Assembly: GCA_029465975.1 (NCBI GenBank)
Contig: CM055740.1
Span: forward strand, 2,818,144 to 2,882,143
Length of the DNA stretch: 64,000 nucleotides
Origin: Dallia pectoralis
Lineage: Eukaryota; Chordata; Actinopteri; Esociformes; Umbridae
Direction: 5' to 3'
A model generated the notes under the pieces. It was not told the origin of the DNA, did no database searches, and was given only the letters and a program-made list of their open reading frames with translations. Position 1 is the first letter of the stretch; every line of letters begins with the position of its first letter. Position numbers and translations under genes: made by a program. This document shows, piece after piece, positions 31,024 to 46,000 of the stretch.

Positions 31024-34000
31024 ATGGATTTGCGTAAACGGATCTGGAGTGGATCTGTGTTGTTACTGCTGGTAATGTTTGTTGACTGTAAGTGTATAAC
31101 CGTGTAACTATCATTAAACATATATCGTGACATACATACGGATATCCAACGAAACGGGCACTAATTCTAAAAAATAAATATCGGTTTCACTGACCGTCAA
31201 ACTGTAATCACCTTTTCAGATTCCCAGTCCAAAGTCACCTGGGAAGTCCAACGATATGACGGCTGGTACAACAACTTAGCGGATCACGACCGAGGCGCAG
31301 TTGGTAAGTTAATAAAAACAGACACATATGAAATAGCACATGAGTAAATAAGATTAAATAATGAACACATGCGTATTTGAATGTAGGATGCTGCTACAGA
31401 AAGCATGTTGTTAAATGCATGAGGAACCCTCTCCTGTGCGCGTGCAGGTTCCTCTCTGGTGCGCCTGCTGCCCGCGCGCTACTATGACGGGGTTCTGCTG
31501 CCGCTGCAGGAACCTCTGGTACCCAACCCGAGGAGGCTTAGTGATGTTACCGCCGCAGGACGGTCCGGCCTGCCCTCCGCACACAACCACACGGTGCTCT
31601 CGGTGTTTTTCGGTAGGTTTATCCTGGAATGTCATGCAACATTGTTGTCCATCCACACTCGTTCAGGATGTTGTCTCAGCTTTTCTCTGAAATGTTTTCT
31701 TACTGTGAAGATAGGCCTACCTTCATGGGAAATTACTTGAGTAAAAGTGAAATATACACAAACAACTTAAGTTACTCTAAAAGTTGTTGTTATTTATCAG
31801 TAAATATTTTACAGTACAAGTAGTTAGTAAAAGTATATTGTATAAAAATAACATAGAAAAAACAGTCAAATTACACTGTGTTCAATTATTCGACTGGTAG
31901 ATAATTTCAGTATCTCTTAACTTTAGCAAACACAAAGGCACAATGTTAAATTTTTTTGGGAAAAGGAAAGTCACACGGCCAGTGAAAATCAAAACAATTA
32001 CGGTTCTCAAAAGTAATTCACAACTCTTTGACGGTTCTCTGCATTTCAGAACAGTCCAGTTTTGCTTTCAGCACCATAAAAAGTCAGGGAGTTGACCCAT
32101 TCAGATATTTCAAACCGTGTGGTTTTGTTCACATCCTGGTTTTGGGCAACCATGTTGCGTGTTGTCCCAGTATATCTAGTATATCAACTGTGATATGATG
32201 TCACTGTGCTCTGAGACAGTGTCTGGTGAAAGACTCAGGTGTAGCCTAGTGCCAGTTCAGATAAGGTGCCAAACATCAGTTGGGCTTGACTTGTTTTTAT
32301 CTCGCTCTAGCATCTTATCTCCACTGTAAATGTAATATGTTTGCATTTACAAGATTGTATTAAACACACAAACGATTATCGACACATTTACTGGATGTTT
32401 TTTATCTCCATTTAAAATCTATTTTATAATAAGGTGTTCCCATTTAATTTAAGTTCTTCTAATAGTCTCTTCTAGTATTCTATTAATAGTCTCTACACCT
32501 GCAGGGTACCATGTAGTGTTTTCTTCTCTTCTCCTGCAGGGTACCATGTGGTGTTTGACATCATGGACTCCCGTCCTCCTGGCTGTCCTCCAGAGTTTAT
32601 GAACATCCCGATCCCAGAGGGGGACCCGATCTTCGACCCAAATCACACTGGCCGGGTCCTTTTGCCCTTTCAGAGGGGACTTTGGGACAAGCACTCCAGC
32701 CAGAGCCCAAATTACCCTCGCACACAGGTAGCTGGATCCGGGAGGTCAGTCTTTGCTGGGCCTGCACTTATTTTAACTAAACCAGACACGATCATAAGGA
32801 CACTTATAGGTGAGCTGTGTTGTCACAAGGTATTTATTTAGGGGAGAGCACTCCTGTGTATCATGTTGATTAGGAGCACAGCTGTTTTGGGTTTAGCTAA
32901 AACCCCGGCATACGTTAGTTAATCAGTGGGCTATTTAAGGGCCCTGGTTTGGTTCACGGGTGCTTGTTATTAATATAATGTTACATAGGTTAGTTAATCA
33001 TTGGGCTATTTAAGGTCCCTGGTTAGGTTCACAGGTGCTTGTTATTAATATAATGTTACATAGGTTAATTAATCAGTGGGCTATTTAAGGGCCCTGGTTT
33101 GGTTCACGGGTGCTTGTTATTAATATAATGTTATTTAGGTGAGTGTTGTGTCTATGTGTAATCGTGTACTGTTTTTCGTAAACGGTTAGTTGCTTTGTGT
33201 AAGCGCAATTTTGTTTTACGTTCAGTGTTTCATGAAGAATTTACGTGTTCAGTGTACAGTGTTTCCATCTTCAGATAATTCCATATGTTGACTCAGTAGA
33301 GACCAGTGGAGAGACTTCATTAAGCTTACTTTTTTCTAAGGTGAACCTGGTGACTGCATGGCTGGACGGAAGCTCCATTTATGGCCCGTCCAACTCCTGG
33401 TGTGACACCCTGAGGAGTTTCTCCGGAGGTGGCCTAGCCTCGGGACACCAGTGGAACATGCCTAGAAGGAGTGGGGGCAGTCACCTGATGTGGAGCGCCG
33501 CTGACCCAGCAACTGGAGAACAAGGTTCTGACGGACTCTACGGTGAGGAAAGGCTTTTCATTTGTTAATACTTTTTTGTACTTTTTTTTCTTCGGGTTCT
33601 AGTTTTGTGGTTCCTTTCGGGTTCTACATCTTATCAGCCATTTTGATCCAACTATAGTTTTCAAGGTGAGAACACAGATACTCTACCTGATGGTCGGTCT
33701 CACACCAAACCAAACACATAGGAACAAAAAACTGCAAATAAATAATCATTATTAGCAGGTGTCTCTGCTATAGATCCAGGAATTAAGTGCAATGACTCAA
33801 AGTAAAAAAACAGGGCCATCGTACAATAAAAATAACTTTAAAAAATAACTTCCTGCTAGCCCCGAACTGGGTGTTTCCAGGTGTGCAGCCACTATTTCTG
33901 GGAAAACCTCACGAACAGGATGTGTCTCAGACTAACAACCACAAAAATTAACACAGCATATTTCAGAGCTTAGTAAACCCAGGTGTGGCACTATTACTAA

Positions 34001-37000
34001 GTAGATCAAATGTATTTTTGACTTTCCCAAATTGTCTGAATTTAAAGTAATTTGCATCTATACCGGCGAAACATTATAGAGTATAAATATTTGATGACGT
34101 CACATGACCCGAGTGTGACATGGGATACATGCAGGAAGTGTAAGGATTTTATTTATGGTTCTGCAGAATTCTGCAGTGATGATGTGTGATGACAAGTCTT
34201 TTAGGTAATTCCATTAGTCTACTGAATTAAATCAATGTAGTTTTATTGTATTTCAACATTTTTGTTGTTCCTCATCAGTACTTTAACTGTATTTTTGAAA
34301 AAGGTATGTGTTTTATTGAACCCACAATAGCATCTGCTGTTGTATGAAACAAATACAACGTAGAAAATAAATAGCTTTTTCCCCACCCCGGGTCATACAG
34401 TTGCACAGCGAAAGACACATTCCGTAAAATGTTCCGGCGTCTTTGTTTTTCTGTCCCCCAGAGTTGGGGAATGGCTGGGGAAACGAGAACGTGTTCACGA
34501 TGGCCGAGGGGGTCGTGTGGTTCCGCTACCACAATTACATCGCCGCCAACCTGCGTGTGAAACACCAGTCGTGGTCAGACGAAGACCTGTTTCAAAATGC
34601 CAGGAAGACTGTGGTCGCCACGTTCCAGGTATGTGGGAAAAGTCTCCCCAAAGTATTTTAATCCTGCCGGCCACCAGATGGTCGTTGAGGGGTCATTTAC
34701 AGTGAAACGTGACGGGGGCAAGAGATTCACTAGTTACATCAGCTCCAGATGGTCATGGGTTTCTAGATGAAATGGTGTTAGTGGTGTAGAATGGATCTGC
34801 GTCACCTGTCCTCCACAAACACCACCATTATTACGGTGTTTGGACCAGTCAATGAAAGTGGTGACACTCTGACAGCACAGGGTCTCCAGAGAGGCAAATC
34901 GACACAACATTGTAGTTCAACCGATTCTATGAGCGGCGAACCACTGATTAAACAAACATATTTTTTTCTCCCAGAATATTGCGTTCTACGAGTGGTTGCC
35001 TGGACTTCTGGGTAATGAGACGATGCGAGCATACCCAGGTAAAACACAGTGAGAGAAAGAAAACGTGCTTGTGTTTGCGTGTGTGCGTGTGTGTGCTTGT
35101 GTGTGTGTGTGCGTGTGTGTGCTTGTGTGTGTGTGCACGCACAGAGCAGAGCGCTGCAACTTGAGCCAAGTCATGCGCTGGTAATCACAGGACAGTGTTA
35201 GTTGGGTGAGTAGTTAACCCCTGTGGTATTGTCTCTGTCCTATTACACACGCAGACAGATTACTACGGAATAAGTAGCCCTCATTTCTCCTAGTGTTCCT
35301 GCTCACACACGTATTGAGGACAGTAACTTGCCCCGATGGATTTGAGGCCATGTTGTTTTTGTTTTTCAATCAAACACGGGTTGACAGTAGTCTTTTGCAT
35401 TGTGAGAAACACTATTTGTTTGCCACCGTGGAAACGGCACATACTAGATCATTACGTAAATTACGTTAAGTTATGTACTTTTGCAGCTTTTATTGTTTTA
35501 TTGCTCATGTGTCCGTATTCTTTGACTGTCTTCAGGCTACCAGAAGTTTGTGGATCCTGGGATCTCACCAGAATTCTATGCTGCAGCCGTCAGTATTTTT
35601 TCTACAATGGTGCCCCCTGGTGTCTATATGAGGTACTGACACCTAGCTTACACAGTCTGGAGCAGGGCTGTCCAACCCTGTTCCAGGAGATCTACCATTC
35701 TGTAGGTTTTCACTACAACCCTACCAGCCACTGCATGTCATTTCTTTATATTTCTTTAACCCTAACCCTTTATCATTCGGACTTTGTATCTTGTTTTTTG
35801 TCTACAGAAACGGATCATGCCACTTTCGTAATGTCGTCAACATGGATGGGAGCCTGTCTCCAGCACTAAGGATGTGCAACAGCTTTTGGAACCGTCAGGT
35901 ATCCAATCCTCTCAAATCTACGCCAGAGCCTTAGAGACTCTGAGACTTAGAGACAGGTCTGGGATCGGTCAGATGATGTTTTCCGGAGTAAAATGAGGCG
36001 CACATGTTGATGGATTTGTTTGTCAAAATTGCAACTAGCAATAGGTTGCTTAAAATATACACATGTTTTTTGCGTGTATTTTTATATTATCAGGAGTGGT
36101 CTTAAGGTTTTTCCCCCACCACCCGTTCCATTGGCCGAATGAACTGGGCATTCTGGGCGTGGTTTTTCCAACATCTAGAATAGTGTGGTGAATTTATCCT
36201 AGAGGTAATTCGTATGTGCCTGTTGACTGTATTCTCTGTTGCAGAACCCCAATCTGAAGACAGGCCTGGACATAGATCACCTAATCATGGGCATGGCCTC
36301 CCAGATAGCAGAGAGACAGGACAACATCGTTGTAGAAGACCTAAGAGGTTTGTTTTTAAGTGATTGCCGTCATTCTCTACCTTTGTGGGACTGTGTGAAG
36401 GGAAAACAAAACACTGTTCTTTCCCCACAATAACAGCAACCGCAAGACTATTCATTTTGACTTGTCATGTGTGCTTCTTATTCACATTGGTGGTTCCTCT
36501 CCCTCCACCAGATTACATGTACGGTCCCCTGCGGTTCTCCCGGTCGGACCTGGTGGCTCTGTCTGTTCAACGAGGCCGTGACTTTGGGTTGCCGAGTTAT
36601 AACCAGGTCAGAACTGCCCTGGGCCTGGCCCCTGTATCGAGATGGGGAGACATCAACCCTGAGCTTAATACCACCAACCCACAGGTATACTCTTAAATGT
36701 TATGAATGTGTTATGGTTCTGTTATGAATGTGTTATGGTTCTGTTATGAATGTGTTATGGTTCTGTTATGTAGGTGTTATGGTTCTGTTATGAATGTGTT
36801 ATGGTTCTGTTATGAATGTGTTATGGTTCTGTTATGAATGTGTTATGGTTCTGTTATGAATGTGTTATGGTTCTGTTATGAATGTGTTATGGTTCTGTTA
36901 TGAATGTGTTATGGTTCTGTTATGAATGTGTTATGGTTCTGTTATGAATGTGTTATGGTTCTGTTATGAATGTGTTATGGTTCTGTTATGAATGTGTTAT

Positions 37001-40000
37001 GGTTCTGTTATGAATGTGTTATGGTTCTGTTATGAATGTCTGTGTACACAGTTGTTTAGAGACCTCGCCGATCTGTATGATGGAGATATCTCTCAATTGG
37101 AGCTGTTCCCTGGTGGTCTGTTGGAGTCCATGGACCGACCCGGTCCAGTCTTCTCCTCCATTATACTGGACCAGTTGGACCGCATCAGGAACGGGGATCG
37201 CTTCTGGTTTGAGAACACCCAGAATGGGTAGGGAGGAACCGCATTTAAATGTCCCATCAGTAATTCTACCCACACTGTTTGCACCTGTTTACTGTTCATG
37301 CAGTAGAACCCAATAAACATCCTAGAAGTCATATCTGCAGATGGAACATTTGTAAACGTGGAACGTTTGAAGTATTCATGACTTTGTCACATTTCCTTTA
37401 ACATCAGACACCCCTCTTTTTCGACCCCATAGTGACCTTAGTTCCCATTGATTAGACCGTCTGTTGTCCTCCAGGATGTTCACAAGTGAAGAGCTCATGG
37501 CGATACGGAACACCAGCTTTCATGACGTCATCGTGGCGGTTACTGAGGCAGAGGCAGCGGACATACAGAGGGCCGTCTTCTTCTGGAGTCATGGTATAGA
37601 GACACTTACGGTTCTGTCTGTTCATATTGCCGGCACGTGGCACTGCTCATTTGAATATTATAAATAGATCATTAATGACAGTGTTTCCTGTAATGGTGAC
37701 CTTCACTCCCTGTTCGTCCACCTGCCTGAATCTGTGTGTCCGGCTGCGTGTCGCTCTGCCCGTCCAGGTGACCCGTGCCCTCAACCCTCCCAGGTCACGA
37801 CCTCTGATCTCCACCCCTGCACCAACGCCACCAAGCTCAGCTACTTTGACGACGGGAGCAAAGCTGGCTTTGGCATCACAATCATCTGTCTTTTTCTCTT
37901 CCCAGTTGGTCAGTATTGGACATTAACCAATCAGAATCCACATGCTAATTTCCCACTTAGTTATTCAGCAGACACTTGAATGCAGACACGCCCATCTTCA
38001 TCCACAAACCAAAAAACGAGTTGGATAATGAGTGATGGCTTTTTCAATACAGCTGACCACCACAGTCATTTTTGAGGATTTATGCCTGTCAGGACCATTG
38101 TGTCCCCTCCATAACGGATGTGATAATGTGTCCCCTCCATAACGGATGTGATAATGTGTCCATTGTGTCCGCTCCATAACGGCTGTGATAATGTGTCCAT
38201 TGTGTCCCCTCCATAACGGCTGTGATAATGTGTCCATTGTGTCCACTCCCCAGTGAGCTTCCTTATGGCTCTGGCGGTGGCCTACTTCAGAAAGTCCAAA
38301 TTTAAAAAGTTCCAGAAGAGAAGCAGAAGACCTGACCAAATCACAGAGGAAGCTGCTGCTGGAATAACTGGTGTGTTTGTGTGGTGATTCATATTCTGGG
38401 CCTGTGTGAGTAATGTGTGAGGTTCTGGGGCCTGTGTGAGTGGTAGGTGAGGTTCTGGGGCCTGTCTGAGTGGTGTGTGAGGTTCTGGGGCCTGTCTGAG
38501 TGGTGTGTGAGGTTCTGGTGCCTGTGTGAGTGGTGTGTGAGGTTCTGGGGCCTGTCTGAGTGGTAGGTGAGGTTCTGGGGCCTGTCTGAGTAATGTGTGA
38601 GGTTCTGGGGCCTGTCTGAGTAATGTGTGAGGTTCTGGGGCCTGTGCGAGTGGTATTTGAGGTTCTGGGCCTGCGTGAGTGGTGTGTGAGGTTCTGGGGC
38701 CTGTGGTCCAGTAGTGTGTGTGGTTCTGGGCCTGTCTGAGTGCTGTGTGAGGTTCTGGGGCCTGTGGTCCGGAACTGTGTGAGGTTCTGGGGCCTGTGGT
38801 CCGGTACTGTGTGAGGTTCTGGGGCCTGTCTGAGTAATGTGTGAGGTTCTGGGGCCTGTCTGAGTAATGTGTGAGGTTTTGGGCCTGTCTGAGTGGTGTG
38901 TGAAGTTCTGGGGCCTGTGGTCTGGTACTGTGTGAGGTTCTGGGACCTGTGGTCCGGTACTGTGTGAGGTTCTGGGGCCTGTGGTCCGGTACTGTGTCTG
39001 CACATGGACTCTCCCCTTCTCTCTGTCCAGCATATGAATGGCAGGGACCCAAGAAGCCCCAGCGGCCCGTCATCCTGCAGGTGGATGAAAAGTGCCAGCT
39101 GCAGGTGTTGGAGCGACCCGGTACCATCCTACGCTCACTCAGCCTGGGTGCCCAGACACACCTGGATGTCCGGCTGTCCAGCGACGGCTCACGCAGGTCG
39201 CTGCTGCTGAAAGTACCCAAAGACTACGACCTGGTGAGAGCCTGGGGCAGTACTGTGTTTTATCGCCCCTGTTTGATCTCCATCTTCTGACGGTTCTAAG
39301 CCCTATTTACTGTAGTAGTGCGGTTCTACCGGTGCCAAGCCCTGTTCTTATGCACTCTGTCCCCAGGTGCTTTACTTCGAGGACGAGCGTCAGCGTGGGG
39401 AGTTTGTTAAGCACCTGTGCCCCGGGATGCCAGATGGTGGTCCGAGGCTGGACGTGAGGGACGTGACGGAGAAAGAGCTGCTGGGAGAGGCCGTGACCCG
39501 AGAACAAAGGGCCCAGATTGTAGAGACTTTCATCAGAAGTGCATTTGCCAAGGTACTGAAATGTCCAGCATTAGGTAGGACCACTGAAATGTCCAGGGTG
39601 AGGTAGGACCACTGAAATGTCCAGGGTGAGGTAGGACTGCTGAAATGTCCAGGGTGAGGTAGGACTGCTGAAATGTCCAGGGTGAGGTAGGACAAATGAA
39701 ATGTCCAGGGTGAGGTAGGACCACTGAAATGTCCAGGGTGAGGTAGGACCACTGAAATGTCCAGGGTGAGGTAGGACCACTGAAATGTCCAGGGTGAGGT
39801 AGGACCACTGAAATGTCCAGGGTGAGGTAGGACCGCTGAAATGTCCAGGGTGAGGTGGGACAAATGAAATGTCCAGGGTGAGGTAGGACCACTAAAATGT
39901 CCAGGGTGAGGTAGGACCACTGAAATGTCCAGGGTGAGGTAGGACCACTAAAATTTCCAGGGTGAGGTAGGACCACTGAAATGTCCAGGGTGAGGTAGGA

Positions 40001-43000
40001 CCACTGAAATGTCCAGGGTGAGGTAGGACCACTGAAATGTCCAGTGTGAGGTAGGAACACCTGCTTCAGAATAAACGGATGGTGACAGAGAGGGTGGATA
40101 TCAAAAGTCCAAACACAATTACTGAAATACCTGAAAGCCTGTTAGACAAAGGTTGAGGTCCAGACAAATCATGCCAGGTAACCGTCTGAACAGTGTTGGG
40201 ACTGCTGTTGAATTCTTTATTTTTTTTATTCCGATAGACGAAACAGTTATTATTTGGTATGAACAAACAATCAAAAAAAGAAAGTAACTGATTGCTAAGG
40301 TTAAGGATAAGATGGTGATGATACATTTAGGGTTAGTAGATAGTTAAAGGAAATACTCAGAAAAATACTCCATAAACCATCTACAGATTGACTGTTTAAA
40401 TAAAAGGTACCATTACTGGATAAAGAAGTGCTTCCTGATAAATTAAAAACAAATCTTTATTGGAAACCTTTATTGCATGCAAGTTGTCGTCATTTTTTAC
40501 CGCACCAATCCTTGCAATCAGGAAGTAAATATTATAATCCACATGCCATCACCACTCCAATCTGATCGTGATGAATATGTTTTATTGGGATGAGGAAGTG
40601 ATGGAAGAGTTGATAATTGAGGAAGCGTAGCTGGTGACAGTAAGTCAAGCTATTGGTCATAATGTCACTTTTTGATAACAAAGACGTCTAAAGGTCAAAG
40701 AAACATTTCACTTTTTTAACATTCATCAACAGACTAGATGGTAGTGGTAGTGTGTAGTTTAACGGTTATCCATTCAGTAATGATGTCAATGACATTTGGT
40801 TCCTTTCCCCCGTCTTTTTTCTTCCAAGGTTTCCATGTTTTTCCACTGCTGTTTTGGTTGAGTTTCTCCGATGTCTTTTCCTGGCCTTCAGGTCTTGGAG
40901 ATAGAGAGGAGTGATGTATTGGATCTGAGTGATCTGTCGTGTCGGAAGACTCGGGAAGCCCTGGAAACTGAGCTCACAGCAACTGAGTTTGCCGACGCTC
41001 TGGGACTCAAACCCGACTCCATCTTCGTCGACTCCATGTTCACGCTTGCTGACAAAGACGGCAACGGCTATCTCTCCTTCCAGGAGTTCCTGAATGTCAT
41101 CGTAATCTTTATGAACGGTGAAAGAAATGCAGGCAGAGTCACTCCAAAACAAATACAAATATTAAGTACATACAATTCTATTTCAGTACGTATTAATACA
41201 ATAATATGTCGTTTAATCTATGCTTGGTTAAGGTTCACCAGAGGAAAAGTCCAAGCTGATGTTCTCAATGCATGATATTGACGGCGATGGTTTCTTATCG
41301 AAAGAGGACTTCACCAGGCTACTTAGGTAAAGACTTAATAGCCTTCGGACCCACCCTAATAAACGAGCATCACAAGCCAAACTGAGAGTCGTCCAACGTG
41401 TACAGATCTCAGAAGTGGGATCTGTACACATGTTCGCATCCTGGTATCATTTGTTGAAGATCCAGCTGAATTCACAAATCCAAATATTATGAAAGGTTTG
41501 TGAGCTAGGTGTGTCCTTCAGGTCGTTCATGGAGATCTCCAGCAGTGTCCTGTCTAAGAGCCAGGCTGAGGAGGCCATCACTGCCATGCTACAAGCCGTG
41601 GGATTCAACGACAAGGACAACATCACCTGGGAGGACTTCCACTTTCTGCTCAGGGACCACGAGAAGGAGCTGACATTCGCCAAGCTCAACATCAAAGGTG
41701 ACTGTGTGTTTATGTGATGTTATGTTCATGTGACATTATGTTTATGTGACGTTGTGTTTATGTGATGTTGTGTTTATATGATGTTATGTTTGTGTGACAT
41801 TATGTTTATGTGATGTTGTGTTTATGTGACATTGTGTTTATGTGATGTTGTGTTTATGTGACATTGTGTTTATGTGATGTTGTGTTTATGTGACATTGTG
41901 TTTATGTGATGTTGTGTTTATGTGATGTTGTGTTTATTTGATGTTGTGTTTATGTGATGTTGTGTTTATGTGATGTTGTGTTTATGTGACATTATGTTTA
42001 TGTGATGTTGTGTTTATGTGACATTATGTTTATGTGATGTTGTGTTTATGTGATGTTGTGTTTATATGATGTTATGTTTGTGTGACATTATGTTTATGTG
42101 ATGTTGTGTTTATGTGACGTTGTGTTCATGTGACATTATGTTTATGTGACGTTGTGTTTATGTGATGTTGTGTTTATGTGATGTTGTGTTTATGTGATGT
42201 TGTGTTTATGTGATGTTGTGTTTATGTGATGTTGTGTTTATTTGATGTTGTGTTTATGTGATGTTGTGTTTATGTGATGTTGTGTTTATGTGATGTTGTG
42301 TTTATGTGATGTTGTGTTTATGTGATGTTGTGTTTATGTGATGTTGTGTTTATGTGATGTTGTGTTTGTGTGACATTATGTTTATGTGATGTTGTGTTTA
42401 TGTGACATTGTGTTTATGTGATGTTGTGTTTATGTGACATTGTGTTTATGTGATGTTGTGTTTATTTGATGTTGTGTTTATGTGATGTTGTGTTTATTTG
42501 ATGTTGTGTTTATGTGATGTTGTGTTTATGTGATGTTGTGTTTATTTGATGTTGTGTTTATGTGATGTTGTGTTCATGTGACATTATGTTTATGTGACGT
42601 TGTGTTTATGTGATGTTGTGTTTATATGATGTTATGTTTGTGTGACATTATGTTTATGTGATGTTGTGTTTATGTGATGTTGTGTTTATGTGACATTGTG
42701 TTTATGTGATGTTGTGTTTATGTGATGTTGTGTTTATGTGATGTTGTGTTCATGTGACATTATGTTTATGTGACGTTGTGTTTATGTGATGTTGTGTTTA
42801 TATGATGTTATGTTTGTGTGACATTATGTTTATGTGATGTTGTGTTTATGTGACATTGTGTTTATGTGATGTTGTGTTTATGTGATGTTGTGTTTATGTG
42901 ATGTTGTGTTTATGTGATGTTGTGTTTATGTGATGTTGTGTTTATGTGATGTTGTGTTTATTTGATGTTGTGTTTATGTGATGTTGTGTTTATGTGATGT

Positions 43001-46000
43001 TGTGTTTATGTGATGTTGTGTTTATGTGATGTTGTGTTTATGTGATGTTGTGTTTATGTGATGTTGTGTTTATTTGATGTTGTGTTTATGTGATGTTGTG
43101 TTTATGTGATGTTGTGTTTATGTGATGTTGTGTTTATGTGATGTTGTGTTTATGTGATGTTGTGTTTATGTGATGTTGTGTTTATGTGATGTTGTGTTTA
43201 TTTGATGTTGTGTTTATGTGATGTTGTGTTTATGTGATGTTGTGTTTATGTGATGTTGTGTTTATGTGATGTTGTGTTTATGTGATGTTGTGTTTATGTG
43301 ATGTTGTGTTTATGTGATGTTGTGTTTATGTGATGTTGTGTTTATGTGATGTTGTGTTTATGTGATGTTGTGTTTATGTGATGTTGTGTTTATGTGATGT
43401 TGTGTTTATGTGATGTTGTGTTTATGTGATGTTGTGTTTATGTGATGTTGTGTTTATGTGATGTTGTGTTTATGTGATGTTGTGTTTATGTGATGTTGTG
43501 TTTATGTGACGTTGTGTTTATGTGATGTTGTGTTTATGTGATGTTGTGTTTATGTGATGTTGTGTTTATTTGATGTTGTGTTTATTTGATGTTGTGTTTA
43601 TTTGATGTTGTGTTTATTTGATGTTGTGTTTATGTGATGTTGTGTTTATGTGATGTTGTGTTTATGTGACATTATGTTTATGTGATTGTGTGTGCAGGGA
43701 TTGAGAAGCTGAAGGGTAAAAGACTGAGTCGCCATCACAGAGTTTCTTTCATCAGTCAGGACAGGAACAGGTAAAATCACTAGAGTACAGCCAATCACTG
43801 TTCAGCCCTTCAGCCGCTCACAGTCCAGCCATACAGCCGCTCACAGTCCAGCCCTTCAGCCAATCACAGTCCAGCCCTTCAGCCGCTTTTTGAAAGTTTG
43901 CAGTTTTTGAAATTTTAGGATGAATGTTTTTGCTGCTTCGTGTGTTTGAAATGTATGTATGAATTTTAGCTGGCGCAGCGATACTTGTAACAGTATCCTT
44001 TTCTACGCCGGCCGCCGCCCCACGAAACCTTCGCAAAGAGCACAAATCCCATAAGGTCTCTGAACGAGTGACGTAAGCGATTGAAATGCAGCCAGCATAT
44101 TGATAACTGGCAAGTTATTACACATCGGCCAATAATGAGATCACCAATCACGTTGCTGTGGCTGGGATTTCCATGCGTGTTCTTCTCTATCATCTCTATC
44201 TATATATTTCTATGGTGTGGACATTGGAGGTATATAACGATGTGTCAACAGCACACACCCTGATGACCAAGCTGCCGACAAACCTTGACATGAGAAATTA
44301 TTTTTATTTGTAAATGTATTTCCAAAACTTCAATTGTCAGGGTGTGATTGGGGACACACCAATGTTTAATTTGATTGTGTAATGTTCAATACTTGTTCAA
44401 CCTGTTGTGTTTTGCAACTTCCTCTCGGTTTTCTTGCTGATGTGGAAACCACCGTGTTCTAATCCTGGTCTGCAGATGTTGTGCTCCTTATTTAAAACTG
44501 AACCTCCTCTTGTTTTTGTTCCAGGTCACATTCAGAAGGGGACACACAGTTAACATCCAATGTCCCAGGGAATGATGGACAGGAGCTTCGCAGACGACCG
44601 GGCAAAGGGTAGGTGGTGTGTTTCAAGGGACGCCTTAACTGAGGTTGAAGTATTGTTGGGTCCATGCACAGTGCTCTGTGACATCATTGGCTCCTTGGAG
44701 TTTTTGCTAACTGATATCATTGGCTCCTTGTAGTCTGCTCTGTGACATCATTGGCTCCTTGGAGTCTATGCTGTGTGACATCATTGGCTCCACGTAGCCT
44801 TTGATGTCACAGACACCCGTGGGCATGTGATGAAAGTGTAGACGCTTTTCCAAGTTCCTCGTCTGAGCATGCTATAATGTCCATGAGGTTAGTCGTTGGG
44901 CGGAGCTTGACGTCTACGCTCTGTGGTGCAGAAGGTGAGGTCACAGACAACTCACAGGGTTTAGAATCTAATCCTATCCATTACACGTATGTCTTGATTT
45001 CTTGTGAGAAAGTAAAATATATATATAGAATTTCTTACTCGTTTTCTTGTGACTTTCCCACATAAAGCTCTATTCCTACGAGCGTCCCAAATAGCAGATG
45101 ATTCCCTAAATACCATAGCAGACTAGTTCTGACCAGGACCCTATACAAAAATAGTGTACTATTTATGAGACAGGGGTCCATTTTGAATATTGCTATTGGT
45201 ACCTGACTGTGTTGTTAGCTGTACCTGACTGTGTTGTTAGCTGTACCTGATTGTGTTGTTAGCTGTACCTGACTGTGTTGTTAGCTGTACCTGACTGTGT
45301 TGTTAGCTGTACCTGACTGTGTTGTTAGCTGTACCTGACTGTGTTGTTAGCTGTACCTGACTGTGTTGTTAGCTGTACCTGACTGTGTTGTTAGCTGTAC
45401 CAGACTGTGTTGTTAGCTGTACCAGACTGTGTTGTTAGCTGTACCTGACTGTGTTGTTAGCTGTACCTGACTGTGTTGTTAGCTGTACCTGACTCTGTTG
45501 TTAGCTGTACCTGATTGTGTTGTTAGCTGATCCTGATTGTGTTGTTAGCTTTACCTGACTGTGTTGTTAGCTGTACCTGACTGTGTTGTTAGCTGTACCA
45601 GACTGTGTTGTTAGCTGTACCTGACTGTGTTGTTAGCTGTACCTGACTGTGTTGTTAGCTGTACCTGACTGTGTTGTTAGCTGTACCTGACTGTGTTGTT
45701 AGCTGTACCTGACTGTGTTGTTAGCTGTACCTGACTGTGTTGTTAGCTGTACCTGATTGTGTTGTTAGCTGTACCTGACTGTGTTGTTAGCTGTACCTGA
45801 TTGTGTTGTTAGCTGTACCTGATTGTGTTGTTAGCTGTACCTGACTGTGTTGTTAGCTGTACCTGACTGTGTTGTTAGCTGTACCTGACTGTGTTGTTAG
45901 CTGTACCTGATTGTGTTGTTAGCTGTACCTGATTGTGTTGTTAGCTGATCCTGACTGTGTTGTTAGCTGTACCTGACTGTGTTGTTAGCTGTACCTGACT

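Noticed and set aside
37998..39220. Minus-strand frames of 214-335 aa with PQNLTH repeats
   Set aside because: Antisense of the 30-bp intronic minisatellite in duox; no independent gene features.
39390..40060. Minus-strand frames with PHPGHFSGPTSPWTF repeats
   Set aside because: Antisense of the 28-bp array.
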